Source of the DNA: Manis javanica
Taxonomy: Eukaryota > Chordata > Mammalia > Pholidota > Manidae
NCBI RefSeq assembly: GCF_040802235.1
Contig: NC_133158.1
Coordinates: 87,840,501-87,904,500 of the forward strand
DNA length: 64,000 nt
Reading direction: 5' to 3'
The position numbers and the translations under genes are program-made. The notes under the pieces are model-generated. The model saw only the letters and a program-made list of their open reading frames with translations. It did not search any database and was not told where the DNA came from. Of this stretch, positions 31,961-44,735 are shown one piece after another; positions within the stretch are counted from its first letter, which is position 1; every line of letters begins with the position of its first letter.

Positions 31961-34900
31961 CATGTAAAGTTTTCTCAGTAATAATGTCCTTTCAGTATAA
32001 TTCACCTGTGTTTAATCTTGCTTGAATTTGGTTTGTAACACTTGAAACCAAAATTCTCTTGACATATACCTCACTCCCAATACTTAAAATGCCTTCAGAA
32101 AGTAACAGGAATAATCATAGTAGTGGCAATTATTCTAGCACTGGTGATTATTATTATTTTTTATTAAAATTGAGCCATTTACTGTATGTCACGTGACTGT
32201 ATGTCAACATGTAAGATACTCGGAATTTCTTATAAGCAAATTATGTAAGTTTAAAATAGGATTGGGTGATAAACCCAATACTACCATACAACAAAAAAGT
32301 TAACAGAAGAGACATAAACGAATTCAATAACTGGAGTTCAGTAATAAGCATATGGTGTAAACTAACATAAACCAAATAGTTTATGAAAAGCTGTCAACAT
32401 GTAGTTAGTGTAAGAATTGAATCAACTACATTTAAAATTTAAAACTGTTTCAACCAGCAGTTTTGCTGTTTTTATTTTTCTTCATGTTTTCCTTAAATTG
32501 ATGCAGAAGTTCTTATACTTAGGGAGAAATGTGCTATAAATTATTGCCCTAAATGTGACAACCCATTTGCAAGTTATTAATGTGCTTATTAGAGAAACAT
32601 TCTGTAATTTCTTTGAAAATTTCATAGTGATATTTTCTTGTTAAGAAAATCTTCAACGTTTTGCCTTAAGCATTGTGTTTTCTGGGTGATATAATCCCAA
32701 AGAGCATTGGTGATGAACAATTTTAATAGAGTATAAAAATAGCTTTTTTAAGGATATACTTTCATAGAAATCATTTCTTCTCTAACAGACAATATTTTTT
32801 CTCAGCCCCCTTGGTTTTTGCTTCAAGATCAAGCCTGTAAGTCTCACTTTGCCTTTGATCCTCTGCATTTATAGTTACATAGAATTTTTGGTCAGTCCAG
32901 TCAGATTTCCAGATAGATTACTAGTTAAAAGCTGCAAAAAGATTGACACACACATGCACTTACACACACTAAAACACTGTAAAGTTAAAGATGTCTAGAA
33001 GATAAGGATTTTGAATCACTTTTTTTCTGTTTTATTCTCATTCCTCTTTCAAATATTAGATTATTAAAATTTCTGGGTATGTGAAGGTGGCTTATATATA
33101 GGGATATCAAAATATGAAACACTAATCAATATATGATATATTTCCCAGCATTATATAATCAGGCCAAGGTACATATTCTTCAGGAAGCTGAGAAAGAATG
33201 AAACAGTGTAATATATTTGTGAGCTGAAGTGTTTTGCACTAATGGACAATATTACAGCAATTCCTTATCAAAATCATGAGAATTTCCTATCCCTACCTTT
33301 ACAATTTCATTTTCCCCTTGCCATCTGGATTCAATTTTCACTGTAATTCCTATCTATCATCTAATATTTTCCCTTTAATAGTACCCTATCTTTCTGACAG
33401 AATATGCAGAATTTTAAAGTCTTTAATGAATTCTTATAAAATTAAAATAGACTAAACAAATTGAAAAATTTCAGTCTATCTTAAACAAAGATCTAAACAA
33501 GCATTTTTTTTAACTTGACATTCTTTCCAGAGAAGTATTATTCAACCATTATTTCATTATTTACAACTTTATCCAGATTTTATCATACCCTTGGGACTTT
33601 TGCAAACACCAGAGTTTTAAGGGTGTGGGAGTCAAACCATTAAATAGTTGTAAAAATAAAAACATGACTGGTTTATATTTTCAAACCATCTCAGTACTTC
33701 AAGCATTATCAGTTAAAGTGGCAGAAGACACCAGTAAGATAATAATTACATTGATGTTTTCCAGTACACTAGAGACCTACATTTGGATAGAGATATTTAT
33801 CTGATAAAGTGATAATATCAAATTTCATAATAGCTGGGGAGTGTGGAGGTTGAGCTAGATTCTGTGGTTTATGTAATTTAGTCACACAAACCTGGTGCAA
33901 AATACGTGCCACAGAGTGCCCATGTAGTTAAATTGTTCTCTAAGTCTTCTCCTTATTGCAAAACATAAAGACATTATGAATGCTCAGTATTCATTTGGTC
34001 TCGCCAAGTGTGTAATAATGAAATTTTAACTCCTTTTTATATACTATTCCTTTGAACAAGAGAAGGAAATAGGTCAAATTATGGAACTAACTCTGTTGTA
34101 CCCCCTTGAAAGGATGTTAATAATGAATTCTATGTTTAAGGAAGAAAAAAAGCCTAGGGCAGAAAAATTCTGTGAATGGACTCCAGTCGAGTCACTATTT
34201 GAAAAATCTCACAGAGAGCAGTTGCAGTTCATGTGGAGGCCTGCAGATATAATTTATAGAATCCTTAGTGACTCAGAGCTACACAGGGAGCTTCATTAAG
34301 GATAGGGTTCAAAGTAAAGGTGATAAAGACAATCTAAATATGAGTGAACTTTATACATGTAAGAATCTAAAGCCAGTGGAACTAAGTAATGGGGACTGAT
34401 TACTTGTGTATTTGTTTTGAGTCACACTACAGTGGAATTACTCTCATGTGTACATTTGATGATCTTGTAACAGGTGACTGATTTGCCTGTGCTGGCAAAG
34501 ACACCATACACAGGGGATAAGAGTATTAAAAGTGATGTCAAGTGAAAGAAGGATGACCCCTGAGTAATGATAATGGAAAATTATTCAAGCAACAATTAAG
34601 CATTCAGGGATCCTCCTGTTTGCAAAACTGCCTTAGGCCACATTTAGTTCTATAGTCTGCAGTGGCAAATCAGTAGAGAACAAAGCCCCATTTATTCTAC
34701 ATTGCTGTGTGATGATGTGTTCCAGCAAAGGGAGTTTCCTAGTGAAGTTTACCCCTTCAGAAAAAAGGAAAATAAATGTTTTTATGAAAGTCATGTCACA
34801 ACTTGTGGACCTCTTAAAGTTTGAAAAGTTCATTTCTAACTCCAAAGAAAATGGTTCTTTGAAATTTTATTTACATTTACCTTTCTCCTTAGACAGTTTC

Positions 34901-35139
34901 CATAGAGAGAATTCAAAAGTATTAATGTTATAGCTGTTCATGATTCTCTATTTTTAAAAAAATCTACATAACACTCAGACCCAAAGAAAAAAGTGCCTAT
35001 ATTTTCTCTTACTGAAATTTATTTATTTTTTTTTAAAGAAGGCACTGGAGAATTAGCTGCCTGACCCTAGAGCTATGCTTGGAAAGCGAGCTCTTGAAAG
35101 AGCTCCAAGAGATAGACAACTCTCTACACGAACTTAGAA
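31961..35139. other. Long unassigned AT-rich stretch
   Basis: Over 3.1 kb I recognise no clear transposon or exon. It includes a small direct repeat with a perfect palindrome gtcacgtgac at 32189-32198 (E-box CACGTG). The ORF at 34081-34299 and the ORFs on both strands around 34633-34933 show no known motif. This is among the more repeat-poor parts and is where conserved non-coding elements would be sought. Confidence 0.35.
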
Positions 35140-35262
35140 ACGCAAAGCTGGAGGGAGCTTTGGCTTCCTTAGCTTAACATCCTCCTTTTAGAATGAGGAT
35201 GCTGAGCACCAGAAGGATGAAAGTCTTCCCACAGCGGTGTGAGTACCATTACCACATCCTAC
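35140..35262 (+). mobile_element. L3/CR1-like or MIR fragment
   Basis: The stretch gctggagggagctttggc, ttagcttaacatcctcctttt, agaatgaggatgctgagcacc resembles the 3' part of ancient CR1/L3 LINEs (gagggaccttagagatcatctagtccaac...ttttacagatgaggaaactgaggc). Identity is low. Confidence 0.5.
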
Positions 35263-35264
35263 AT

Positions 35265-35499
35265 CAAGGGTTGGAAAAGCACGGATCTCTGGCCAAATTC
35301 AGTCTTTCTTCCATTTTTGCAAATAAAGTTTCATTGGGGCATATAGCCATGCCCATTAATTTACATAGTATCAATGGCTGTTTTTGTGCTATAGCTGCAG
35401 AGTTAATTCATTGTGACGGAGACCACAGACCAAGACATCTGGTTCACAAAGCCTAAAATACTATTTGTCACTGTTCAGAGAACATGTGCTGACTCTGCC
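35265..35499 (+). mobile_element. hAT-Charlie MITE, MER58-like
   Basis: This non-autonomous hAT element shows aagggttggaaaagcacgg, ttttgcaaataaagtttcattgg, cacagcc-type region atagccatgcccattaattt, tatcaatggctgtttttgtgc, gcagagttaattcattgtgac and cacaaagcctaaaatactatt. The ends, aaggGTTGGaaaa and tgCTGACtct, are decayed hAT terminal repeats. The plus-strand ORF 35193-35456 overlaps it and is not a gene. Confidence 0.82.
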
Positions 35500-36887
35500 T
35501 TTTCTCCATTACCGTCCAACCCTTTCCCACTTTGGCCCAGTGCATAGCATTGGTTTGCTGGATTCACCTGATGCATGCATACAAATAACACTCAGGGACC
35601 TAAAGAACTCCATGAGGGGAATTTTGTATTAGTGTTTGGTCCAGCCAACATCTGTTGTTACAGGGCAAAAATCTGAGGGCCATACTGCTTTAAACCACAC
35701 TACTTTTAGACCATGCTACTTCAAAAATGCACTGTGTCATATTGCTCTGCTGTGAATTAATGAAGTAGGAAGGATGCAGAAAAAATACATCTCCTTTTAA
35801 TCTTTTCCCACAGTGCATGATTAGATCGTTTAGTCTTCTGAAGGAAAAAAATATATGGGTTACTTACTCATAAACCTTGTTACATTGCTATAACAATAAA
35901 TTAGGTAATAATTTTGTTGTGTGGTATATATTTATGAGAGTAAATATAACTGTTACCTTCTTTAGAATTGAAAACTCAAAGAAATTAACTGATAACTAGG
36001 AGTTAAGAGGTTTCTTAACTCAATAAGTAAGTTTTCCTCTCTTCCACCTGTGGCACAAGCCATCTATATAGAAGCTTGGGTAAAAAGGAAACTCCTGCTG
36101 AAAAACACTTCAGACAAGCTTTCTCATGCACAAAATATTGCTTTTAATTGGTTCTTAACTAAATTAATTAAGCTACTATGATTCATTCTCCAGTCACAAC
36201 TCAACTTGAAACACACAAAGGAATATGGCTGGGAAAACAAAAGTTAAGGGTCCTGAATTGCTCCTGATTTTCATATTAACAAGGGAGTTGAGCCTACAGA
36301 GAAAAGGTTAATTTGTTTTTTAATAGGCTTTTGAAAGATGTGATCAGGTCTAGTGTGATAATTTATGGTTAATCATATGTTTGGAAGCAAAAGGGATTAA
36401 TCTTTAATATTAGAGCTATTTTTATGCAATGTAAAACAAAGTTCTCTTCATAGTAACTTTAAAAGTCAGGTCAGACTTCTTTTTTGAGCAAATATAGCAA
36501 ACAGTCAACAAGGAAAGAGCAATTCTGTCTTAGTAGAAACATGGCAAGAACAGAATGACAGAAACACTCACTGAGAAAACCTCATTCTCCTTCATTTTGC
36601 TGTATCTTGTGACTGAAACATTTCTGCTACCAATTTATGAATCATGGCACTACACACTGAACAATTGTATTCTGGACCTTCATAACCAAATGAGAGACAA
36701 AATAATCCCTTAAATCCCTTTGGTCAGTCATTGACCCCCAAAAATGTAATTCCTGGAGCTGATGTTTGCTAGTTCAACCACAGTTATTTTACCACATTGG
36801 AATCTTGCCAAAAATCACCCACAAAGAGAGGCACCAATGCAGAAAGACAACATACAACAATATAAGTTTACAACCTGTGTTATGGGC
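35500..36887. other. Unassigned sequence
   Basis: I see no gene or clear repeat. The ORF at 36762-36962 runs into the MLT1 LTR and is not coding. Confidence 0.4.
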
Positions 36888-37349
36888 TTTTATGGGTTGC
36901 CTTGTGTCCCCCAGAAAAGAAATACTTTAAAATATTCTAATTCTCAGTACCTCAGAATGTGAGGGTCTTTATAGAGGTAAAGTCAAAGTTAAAATGAGGA
37001 CAGTAGGGTAAGCCCCAATCCAATATGGCTGATATTCTCAAGAAAGGGAAAATTTGGACACAGAGACATATACGCATGCAGAAGAGATGATACGTAGACA
37101 CCCAAAGAGAAGACACCACATTACTGGAGTGATGCATGGATAAGCCAAAGAATGTCGCACACTGCTGGCAGACCACAGGATCTTTAAAAGGCAAGGAAGG
37201 ATTCTCCCCTAGACAAGTAGAAAGAATATGGTCTTACTAACAATTTGGTTTCCGGCTTCTATCCTCCAGAGCTCTGAGGTCATACATTTCTGCTGTTTCT
37301 AAGCCACTCAGTTCTGATGTTTGTTCTAGCAGCCCTAGGACATTGGGCA
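36888..37349 (+). mobile_element. MLT1 MaLR LTR
   Basis: Plus-strand LTR with tttatgggttgccttgtgtccc, ctcagtacctcagaatgtgag, gtctttatagaggtaaagtc, ccccaatccaatatggctg, aaatttggacacagagacat, ggattctcccctaga, ctgctgtttctaagccactc, tagcagccctagg. A short duplicated start (ttatgggctt then ttatgggttg at about 36881-36899) precedes the TGTCCCC block. Confidence 0.88.
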
Positions 37350-39299
37350 TAATAGTTTTCTTCCATGGTCTAGTGAAGAACTTCAGGAAAAAAGTAAGAA
37401 AGATAGAAGGAAATAAATAATGTTACGTTATGTTAGATACTTACATTTTTAGAATTTAAAAACCAATCTCATGGCTAGAGCAGAAATACAATTTCAGAAA
37501 TGGGGGAATATCCTATTTTGTGCATCCCTTCACATCGATGAGACTTGATGAAACCTGACATTTCTGCCATAGAAATATGCATTCCTTGTGGGTAAATGGG
37601 ATACAGGAAAGCTTAGACATAATGCTGTACTTTTTTCCATGTTGAATGACAATGCTTAACTGGGCTGGTACATGCACAGAAATAATATGAGAGTCTGATC
37701 AAAAAAGATCAAATTTAAAGATCTTCCAGATGTAAGTTATATCTTAGAGAAATGATATTAGGAGAAATTATTTATTGTTGATGAATAGATGGAAAAGGAT
37801 CTTTAAACTTATCCTGTTCAACCCCTTGCTCAACACTACAAGGTTTTTATGCTGGGATCACAGTACTATACCTGTAGACTCAGCTCGATCCCAGGGTCTG
37901 AAGTTGTCTGATATTTTAGGTCTCACCCTTTCACACATCTGGACTCAGCTTCATGCATTGACCTAGTTTAGATTGCATCTTCTTGGCTCCATAAAATTTA
38001 TTTTATTTTCTATTAATTTAATTGAGTCTGAGTCTTCAACCAAACCAAATAAGTTAAATAACAAATAGCAATCAGTGCCTTTTTATTTAGATGTTGTGTC
38101 ATCTTATAACATCCTAATTATCCTGATCACTTACCAGCTTCAAGTTACCTCCACCTCCAAAAAGTGAAACACGAATTGTTCATCCTCATTGTTAAATCTA
38201 TCCAATATCTGCTACAAATTTACTTCCTACATCTTGCTTCTTCTAAGAAAATTTACTAGATACCCCAGTTTTCTTATTTGCAATCTTATCATGTCTTTTT
38301 TCTGAAAACTTCCTGCCTCCTCTCTTTCAGTCCATACACTCCCTAATTAAATGAAAATTTAGGCTATCATGATAATAAAGGGAAGAGCACAAATTTCATC
38401 CCAGGGAGGCAAACTGCTAACTCTATCGCTTCCAAGGGCAGAGACTACACACATCAATTGCATTTGTACACAGGACGCAGCCAAACATCCACTATTGCTT
38501 TTATAATTCTAGTACCTAACCTAGAAAAAAGAATCTATCAGGGACATCTTTGGGAGAAAATTTGGTGCTCATTTCAAACACGGGAGAAGCTTTGGAGAGA
38601 AATACATGAAATTGAGAGGAAGGAGATATTAACTAAGGTATTACAATCTTGGAAACTGATGCTGGATGTCAACAAGATAACAAATAAGACTGCCAGGAAC
38701 TTTGTATCTACTTTTTGAGACAAGGCAGTTATATTTAGGTACATTTAAAAATGTATGCAAGTGTCTGAAAGATACCATTATGAAAATAATTCAAATACAG
38801 ATATACATAAGTTCATAGTTTTCAAAATAATGTGATAAATTTATTTATTCCTTCCATCTAATCTGAAGACTATCAAGTAGAAAAACTACTTTTTCTAATA
38901 CATTCACAAAGTCACATAGACCCAGACTGATCAAATCAAGATTCAAAGGCAGAACATCTATTGACTGTATGAACATTAATTCAATACCTACTCTATGCTA
39001 GACTTATGTTCTGGGTAAGACTAAGAATGTTCTTGTATCACTATGGCTTTGAAACACATGCTCTAGACAGACTAGAAAGATGATAATTTAAAAAAGTTGT
39101 TGAATTATTTCTTTCAAAAAAGTCTCAAATTCTGGTTAAAGGAATAAAATTGCTTGAATCTTGAAATACATAATCCAATAACATTAAATGACCATTTCTG
39201 AACACCTCTGCACTGTCAGTATATCTATTTGAGGTTTGGAACTGTAGTATCTTCTCTAGACATAAACTCTAATTTATGTGTAAGTATCAGTAAACAATA
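37350..39299. other. Unassigned sequence
   Basis: No gene is visible. The ORFs 37775-37966 and 38458-38718 have no recognisable domain. A weak L2-like stretch may lie at 38430-38530 (gggcagagactacacac), not strong enough to call. Confidence 0.4.
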
Positions 39300-41365
39300 T
39301 GTTTAGAATCCTTTCTCATTGTCTATTTGGTATCTAATATAGATTTTTGCTTTGTGGTTACCATGAGATTCATATATAATATCCTATATATATAAAACAA
39401 TCTGTTTAAGTTGTTAGTATCTTAAGTTTGAGTGCATTCTAAAACATCTGTGTTTCTACTCCCCTGCCAATGTGGCTTTTTTGATATCATATTTTACGTC
39501 TTTTTATTTTGTATATTCCTTATTTAATTTTTGAAGATACAGTCGATTTTTCTACTTTTTATTCTTCATACTAGCTTTATAAGTGATTAATATACTACTT
39601 TTCAAAATTATTTTTCTTTTCGTTGCTCTGATTAGGTGATTTCCACTATGCTGTCTTCCAGGTCATTGATCTATTCCTCTACTTCAGTCATCAGTTGAAT
39701 CCCTCTAGCATATTTTTCAGTTCAGCTACTGTATTCTTCAGATCTGTGGCTTCTGTTTGGTTCTTTCTTGTATTTCTCTCTCTGTTGAAGTGTTCACTGT
39801 GTATTTCCACTCTTCTTCTAAGTTCAGTGAGCATCTTTATGACCATTACTTTATCTTGGTCATTAAGATCTTTCTCTGAGGTTTTATGTTGTTTTTGATT
39901 TCGAGCATATTCTTCTGTCTCTTATTTTGCTTGACTCTTTGTGTTTTTATGTATTAGTCAAAACATCTATCTTTCCAGGTCTTGAAGAAGTGGCCTTATG
40001 TAGGAGATGAAACTTACCATTCAACCTTGCCCTTGATTTTGGTCATTTCTCAGACTTTTGTGATTGTCTAAGTAGCTTGATTTGTTCTTGGTAGGTGCCA
40101 GTTGTTGAGGGTGTTGAAGACCTGTCAGTGTTCCAAGGGAGGCGTCTCAGAGGGTGCCTAGTTTCAAACTATTTATAAGCCAGATCCTCAGGTAGCAGCT
40201 TTTTGTTTATGGAAGTATATACAGCGTTGTGGGTCCACATTTGTAAACCCTGCTGACTTCCAAACCAGAAGATCTGAAGGTGTCACTAGGCAATTATTGA
40301 AAAAATCATGGCTTTATATATGTGTAAGCTCCTTTCTTGGATATCAGTGAACTGTGGTGAGGCAAGGGGTGGAAGCTGATATGGTGCCTCCCTGCCCATG
40401 CTCCCTAGGCGTACTTCTGCATCCTCTGATTGTACAGCAAATATGAAGCCTGCCCCTCAAGCTGAAGATCCAGGACAAGCAAATAGGAGTTTTTCACATG
40501 AAGGTGGGGGTATATTTTAGTCTTATATTTGTGCAGTGCCGTTTAGATGGTACCCTGCCAATGACTCTCCCTGTTTCAGACTGTGGAATCCAGACACTCA
40601 ATAGCCTCTGGCCACCAGAGCCAGGTGCCCTGTGTGGTCTGTGCATGCATGTGACTGGGGCAGGATGGGTGACCCTTGGGCATCCCATTGGTAACAGAGT
40701 GGGCTGTGGCTGTGGCACAGAGCAGGGCTTCCTCCCAGAACCAGCTGGCTAGAGGATGGACAGCTACCACCAGTGTTGGCACAAACAAAGCAGAAGTTGA
40801 ATGCCAAAATGGTGCCTGCCAGTGCTTGGGGCCCCAGAGATCCTGGAAGGCTCCTGCCTCTTTGGCAGACATTCTAAGGTTAACAAATGAGTCTCATTTG
40901 CATGGTTGAGGTGCCTTTCAACTGTTGTTTTTTTGTTGGCTTCTGGGACATGCGATTCCATGTGTGATCCCTTTTGGAGAGGATTTTCCATTCCCTATAT
41001 CCCTGTGTTTCTCCTGGAAGTAAGCACTGTTGGATTTCAAGGCCAGATGCTTTGGGGACTCATCTCTACAGTACTGTTCCTCTAGGCCGGGGTGCCTGAT
41101 GTGGGAAGCAAACTTCTCACTCTGGAGGGACAAGCTTAACTGTGTGTTGCCACATGTTGTGGTGGGATTTCTTGCAGGACCTTGTAACTGCCTCTCCTAC
41201 TTGTCCTGAAGTAGCCCGTTCTTCCTTTGTTTTAGAGGTGCTGCTCAGCTTAGCTTTCAGGTTCTTTTCAGAGGGAATGTTCCCGTAGGTAACTATAGAT
41301 TTGTTGTTTGTGGGACGAGGTAAGTTTAAGATAATTCTACATCACCATCTTCACTAAATCTCTCC
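39300..41365 (-). mobile_element. L1 5' region with 5' UTR, antisense
   Basis: Antisense L1M: tttgtggttaccatgagattc (39351-), a short deletion around 39560, then ttgctctgattaggtgatttcc, cattgatctattcctctac, gagcatctttatgaccattac, cttatgtaggagatgaaac, tttgtttatggaagtatatac, tcctttcttggatatcagtg, cagactgtggaatccagacac. The 5' end is near 41365 (catcaccatcttcac). About ten ORFs on both strands between 40494 and 41133 are shadows of this CpG-bearing UTR. Confidence 0.8.
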
Positions 41366-42119
41366 AAAAACTTTTAATAATCTGTCAGTTGAAATCACCC
41401 ATGGATATGTTTTTATTCATCCATCCATTCACTCCAATCTCCAGTTTGCTTACTAAATTGTTGGCCTTTTAATTCTAGAGTATACTGGCTCCATAATCTT
41501 CAGAGCATGTGAGAGCATTCAGTACTATTCTGCTATCCACGAGGGTTTGAAATTGAAGCCTCCCTGGACCTCTGGATATAACGATGTGTAGATCCAGCTG
41601 ACTGTTTAGGCCAGGCCTTGAGGGGAATTACACCCTCATGCATTCACTGTGACCCAACTCTGCTGAATCAGATGCTCACTTTTGTTATAATATCCAAGGG
41701 TGATCCATCTCTGATTTTCAGTGATTATATTTAAAAGGGACTTATTTATAAGCTGTAATGCCAATAATTTACAACTGAGTAGGAGAATTTGGCACTTGCT
41801 CACCATAGTCCTTTCCAAATAAGTAGGTCTATTTAGATAAATAAGTAAAGTTTAGGAGGTTGCCTGGTGAATACTGTGTTATAGAAAAGAATATATATAC
41901 ACTACTTTAAAAAGATTTCTGTATTCTAACTAAAAACAACTTGCCTCCACTGCAAAAAAAATTTAAAGGCAAGGATCAGTCATTAGGGGTACCACCTTCC
42001 TCTAAAGATTCCAAAGAAACTAACAAAACTTAACTTATTGGAGTTCAATACCTCACCTTTTGGTTGCGTTTAAAACTATATCCTTCCATTTTCTTTCAAA
42101 GCATATGTAAAATTATTTT
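41366..42119. other. Unassigned sequence
   Basis: I see no repeat or gene that I can support. The minus-strand ORF at 41636-41818 has no recognisable domain. Confidence 0.4.
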
Positions 42120-42124
42120 GTCAT
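42120..42124. repeat. Target site duplication GTCAT (left)
   Basis: GTCAT at 42120-42124 is repeated exactly at 42528-42532, flanking the solo LTR. This fixes the LTR ends and shows a 5-bp duplication for this family, as expected of class III (ERV-L) elements. Confidence 0.92.
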
Positions 42125-42527
42125 TGTCTTGCCAATGGGTTTCAGGCCCAGGAAGTTCACTATGGATTCAATGAGACCAAAAAATGACAGTAGAACATTC
42201 TTGGGGGGAAAGGAGTATACCCAACTTTATTCTCACGGTAGCAGGTCAGTCGCTAAATCCCATCCTCTCAGAGCGAGTCTGCATGCAGCAATCCAGTCTC
42301 TGCCTCTGGGCCTCTCTAGCCCCACAGCCATCTCAGTCTCTGTCTTCTGCACGGCCACCACTCCAGCCTCTGCTCTCCTGCAGCCTTACAGCTCTGCCAC
42401 AATGTTGCCCAGACTACTGGGTGGAGCTCTTTATATAGAGTCAATAGCAATGTATTGAACACACATGCGTAGTGAGGTAGCCAACCAGGGCCAGGTGAGA
42501 ATCCTGGCCACAGGCATTTTATCCACA
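42125..42527 (-). mobile_element. Solo LTR, long form of the ERV-L-like family
   Basis: This 403-bp LTR reads on the minus strand from TGTGGATAAAATGCC (42527) to GGCAAGACA (42125). It matches 21671-22068 along its whole length (gccaggattctcacctggcc, actctatataaagagctcc, gcaggagagcagaggctgg, gcccagaggcagagactgg, aataaagttggg, ttccccccaagaatgtt). TATATAAAG serves as the TATA box and AATAAA as poly-A signal. It is flanked by perfect GTCAT repeats. No internal sequence remains, so it arose by LTR-LTR recombination. Confidence 0.93.
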
Positions 42528-42532
42528 GTCAT

Positions 42533-44619
42533 CTTAGATTTTCAAAGTCACAATAGGAAAACTCAATAATTTTTTTAAGTTTTGTCCAAATTACAGCATG
42601 AATTTCTTCTGTTGTTTCTCCAACACCTGATTGTAAATATAGCTTCATTTGTTTATTCACCCTTTTATATTTATTCATTCAAAAATAGCATAAAAGGTCT
42701 GGTTAGCTTGAATCAAGGGGAATATATCTTCATTTCTCTTTGAACTTTCATTCAATTACTTTCTTCAGTAATTTCCTTAAATGATTATTAGACCTACTTT
42801 TGTAATTTAAGGTTGGATTTTCATTCTTTACAGCCTGTCTGGCCTGGGTCAATTTTAATATTTCAAAGAATACCTTAGTTGATTCTATCTCTGTCCTAGA
42901 CTATTATATAATAGAGGATGTTTCTGGAAATCTGAGTGATCAGTTAACTGTCATTAACTACAGGAAAAATATAAATGCTTCAGTAAACTCTCAGATTACT
43001 GTTCTAATGTGGAATATGGAATTTTCTACTTGTTCTATTTCTACAGTTAGGCCAAAGGAGCCAAAAATATTATGGGGTTAATCAGTTTTGAAGCATGAAC
43101 TAAATATTCCAAAACATGGAAGCTCACATCATATAAAAATCACAGAAAATTTAAATTTTCTCAAAGATACAAAATCTGGTTATTTTCCTAATCTGCCTAG
43201 TCTTTTATCATAATTGTGACTAGTTTTCAGTATTAGAAAAAGTAGGACAAATAAAACCTGAATTTTTCCCCCAGAGTCATATTGATTCTTCACAAATGTA
43301 GATAGATCCCCAAAGTCATATTTGGTCAGTTTTATACCACTGTTTCATACAAGATTGTCAAAAAATCACATAGCAATGCTCTCGACCTTGACTGGGGTGC
43401 AAGCAGATCATCTCTCTCTTCGGAAGTGTTGGAGTATGATTGCTTCATCTCCTCAGTCTGCAAGTTGAGTCACTGTATTTTCAAAGCCAGGAGAAAGAAC
43501 AAGTCATGTTGCTGAACAGAAAATTAAAGTTGGCTTAAATATCAGATATGCATCTTCAAAGTATAGTATGTCACTCTGCACAATATGAGATCGAGACTTA
43601 TGATGGTCCATCAACTTTAGAGATTGACATGGGGGTCAACTTTGAACTATGGGTTCCTAAGGAGGTTATTAATATAATGAGATTATGAGGAATATAACAA
43701 CAAATAATTAATCTGATTATATTGAGATCATATTTTCTAAAAATAATTAATACAGGAAACAATTATGTTACATGGTAGGTACAAAACATAATAGGTGTTT
43801 TTGTCTTTTTAAATGAAACCTAGTACACAAATGCTTCACTTATTAATGAAGATAAATTAAGTAATAATCAGCCCTATAAAATATTCCTGGATAATGTTAG
43901 ATAAGAACCTCAATCACATTAAAATGTGATTCAATTTAGAAAATTTTTATTCATGTATTTGTTTTTTTAGAAATACATCTATTTCACAAGTGTATTTACA
44001 AATAAATAGAAACCTGCTTACCTGTGACATTCCTGGTCTAGTTCTTCTTTGCACACCTCTGGTTCATACAGAGCAACTAATAATTTGTTTTGTTTGTTTG
44101 ATATCTTTTGGGGGAAAACATTGCATTTGTAAATACAACTATCAAGATTATAAATAATAAATATTGCAAAATAAGAAACACCAGGTAGGCTTGTAAAATT
44201 ATTGTGAAATATTTTTGTCCCAATTTTTCCTGGTCTAAAAGTTCATGTGTCTGGTAGAGAAAACCTGCTTACTGAACCCCCCTCAAAAGAGATAACAATT
44301 ACAATTGTATTTCACTAGTGTCCATTACATATGCCCCAGAAAAATTAGCTGAAAAGATAAAGGTACTCCTTTTAAGCTGTCTCCAACCTGTGTTAGCAAT
44401 GACTGGCAGACATCCCTCTGTGTGCGCCCACCAGAAGAAATAATGGTAGACTCCTTGGATGTTTACAGAAAGATGGACTTAGCAATAAGAAGGAAAAATT
44501 CAGTGAGTATATTGTCTTGTTTAGCATTGCCTGTAGACAGGTAATAGAGAGGATAACAGTTTCTATCTCTTGGTGTTTGAAACTTCTAATTGGTTTCAAA
44601 GGCTAATCCAAACCTTCAA
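42533..44619. other. Unassigned sequence
   Basis: No gene. Around 43380-43640 the sequence is less AT-rich (ctcgaccttgactggggtgc, gagatcgagacttatgatgg) and may be an old DNA transposon that I cannot name. The minus-strand ORF 44393-44599 is not recognisable. Confidence 0.35.
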
Positions 44620-44735
44620 AACCAAAGCATTCATTCATTCACTCTCTAGAAAGCATTCATGGAATGCCTACTGTGTCCCCAACACTGGCCTATGCAATGA
44701 GGATAAAATAGTGGGTAAAAACATCTATGCTTAAA
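44620..44735 (-). mobile_element. L2 3' end fragment
   Basis: The antisense of the L2 3' terminus is seen: attcattcattcactctc, ggaatgcctactgtgtcccc, aacactggcctatgcaatgagg, ataaaatagtgggtaaaaac. Confidence 0.7.

Noticed and set aside
32189..32198. Palindrome gtcacgtgac as a regulatory E-box
   Set aside because: It sits in a small direct repeat, and a single E-box in 64 kb is expected by chance; no supporting context was seen.
40494..41133. Cluster of overlapping ORFs on both strands
   Set aside because: They fall in the antisense L1 5' UTR, which is GC-richer and so has fewer stop codons. No frame has a recognised protein.
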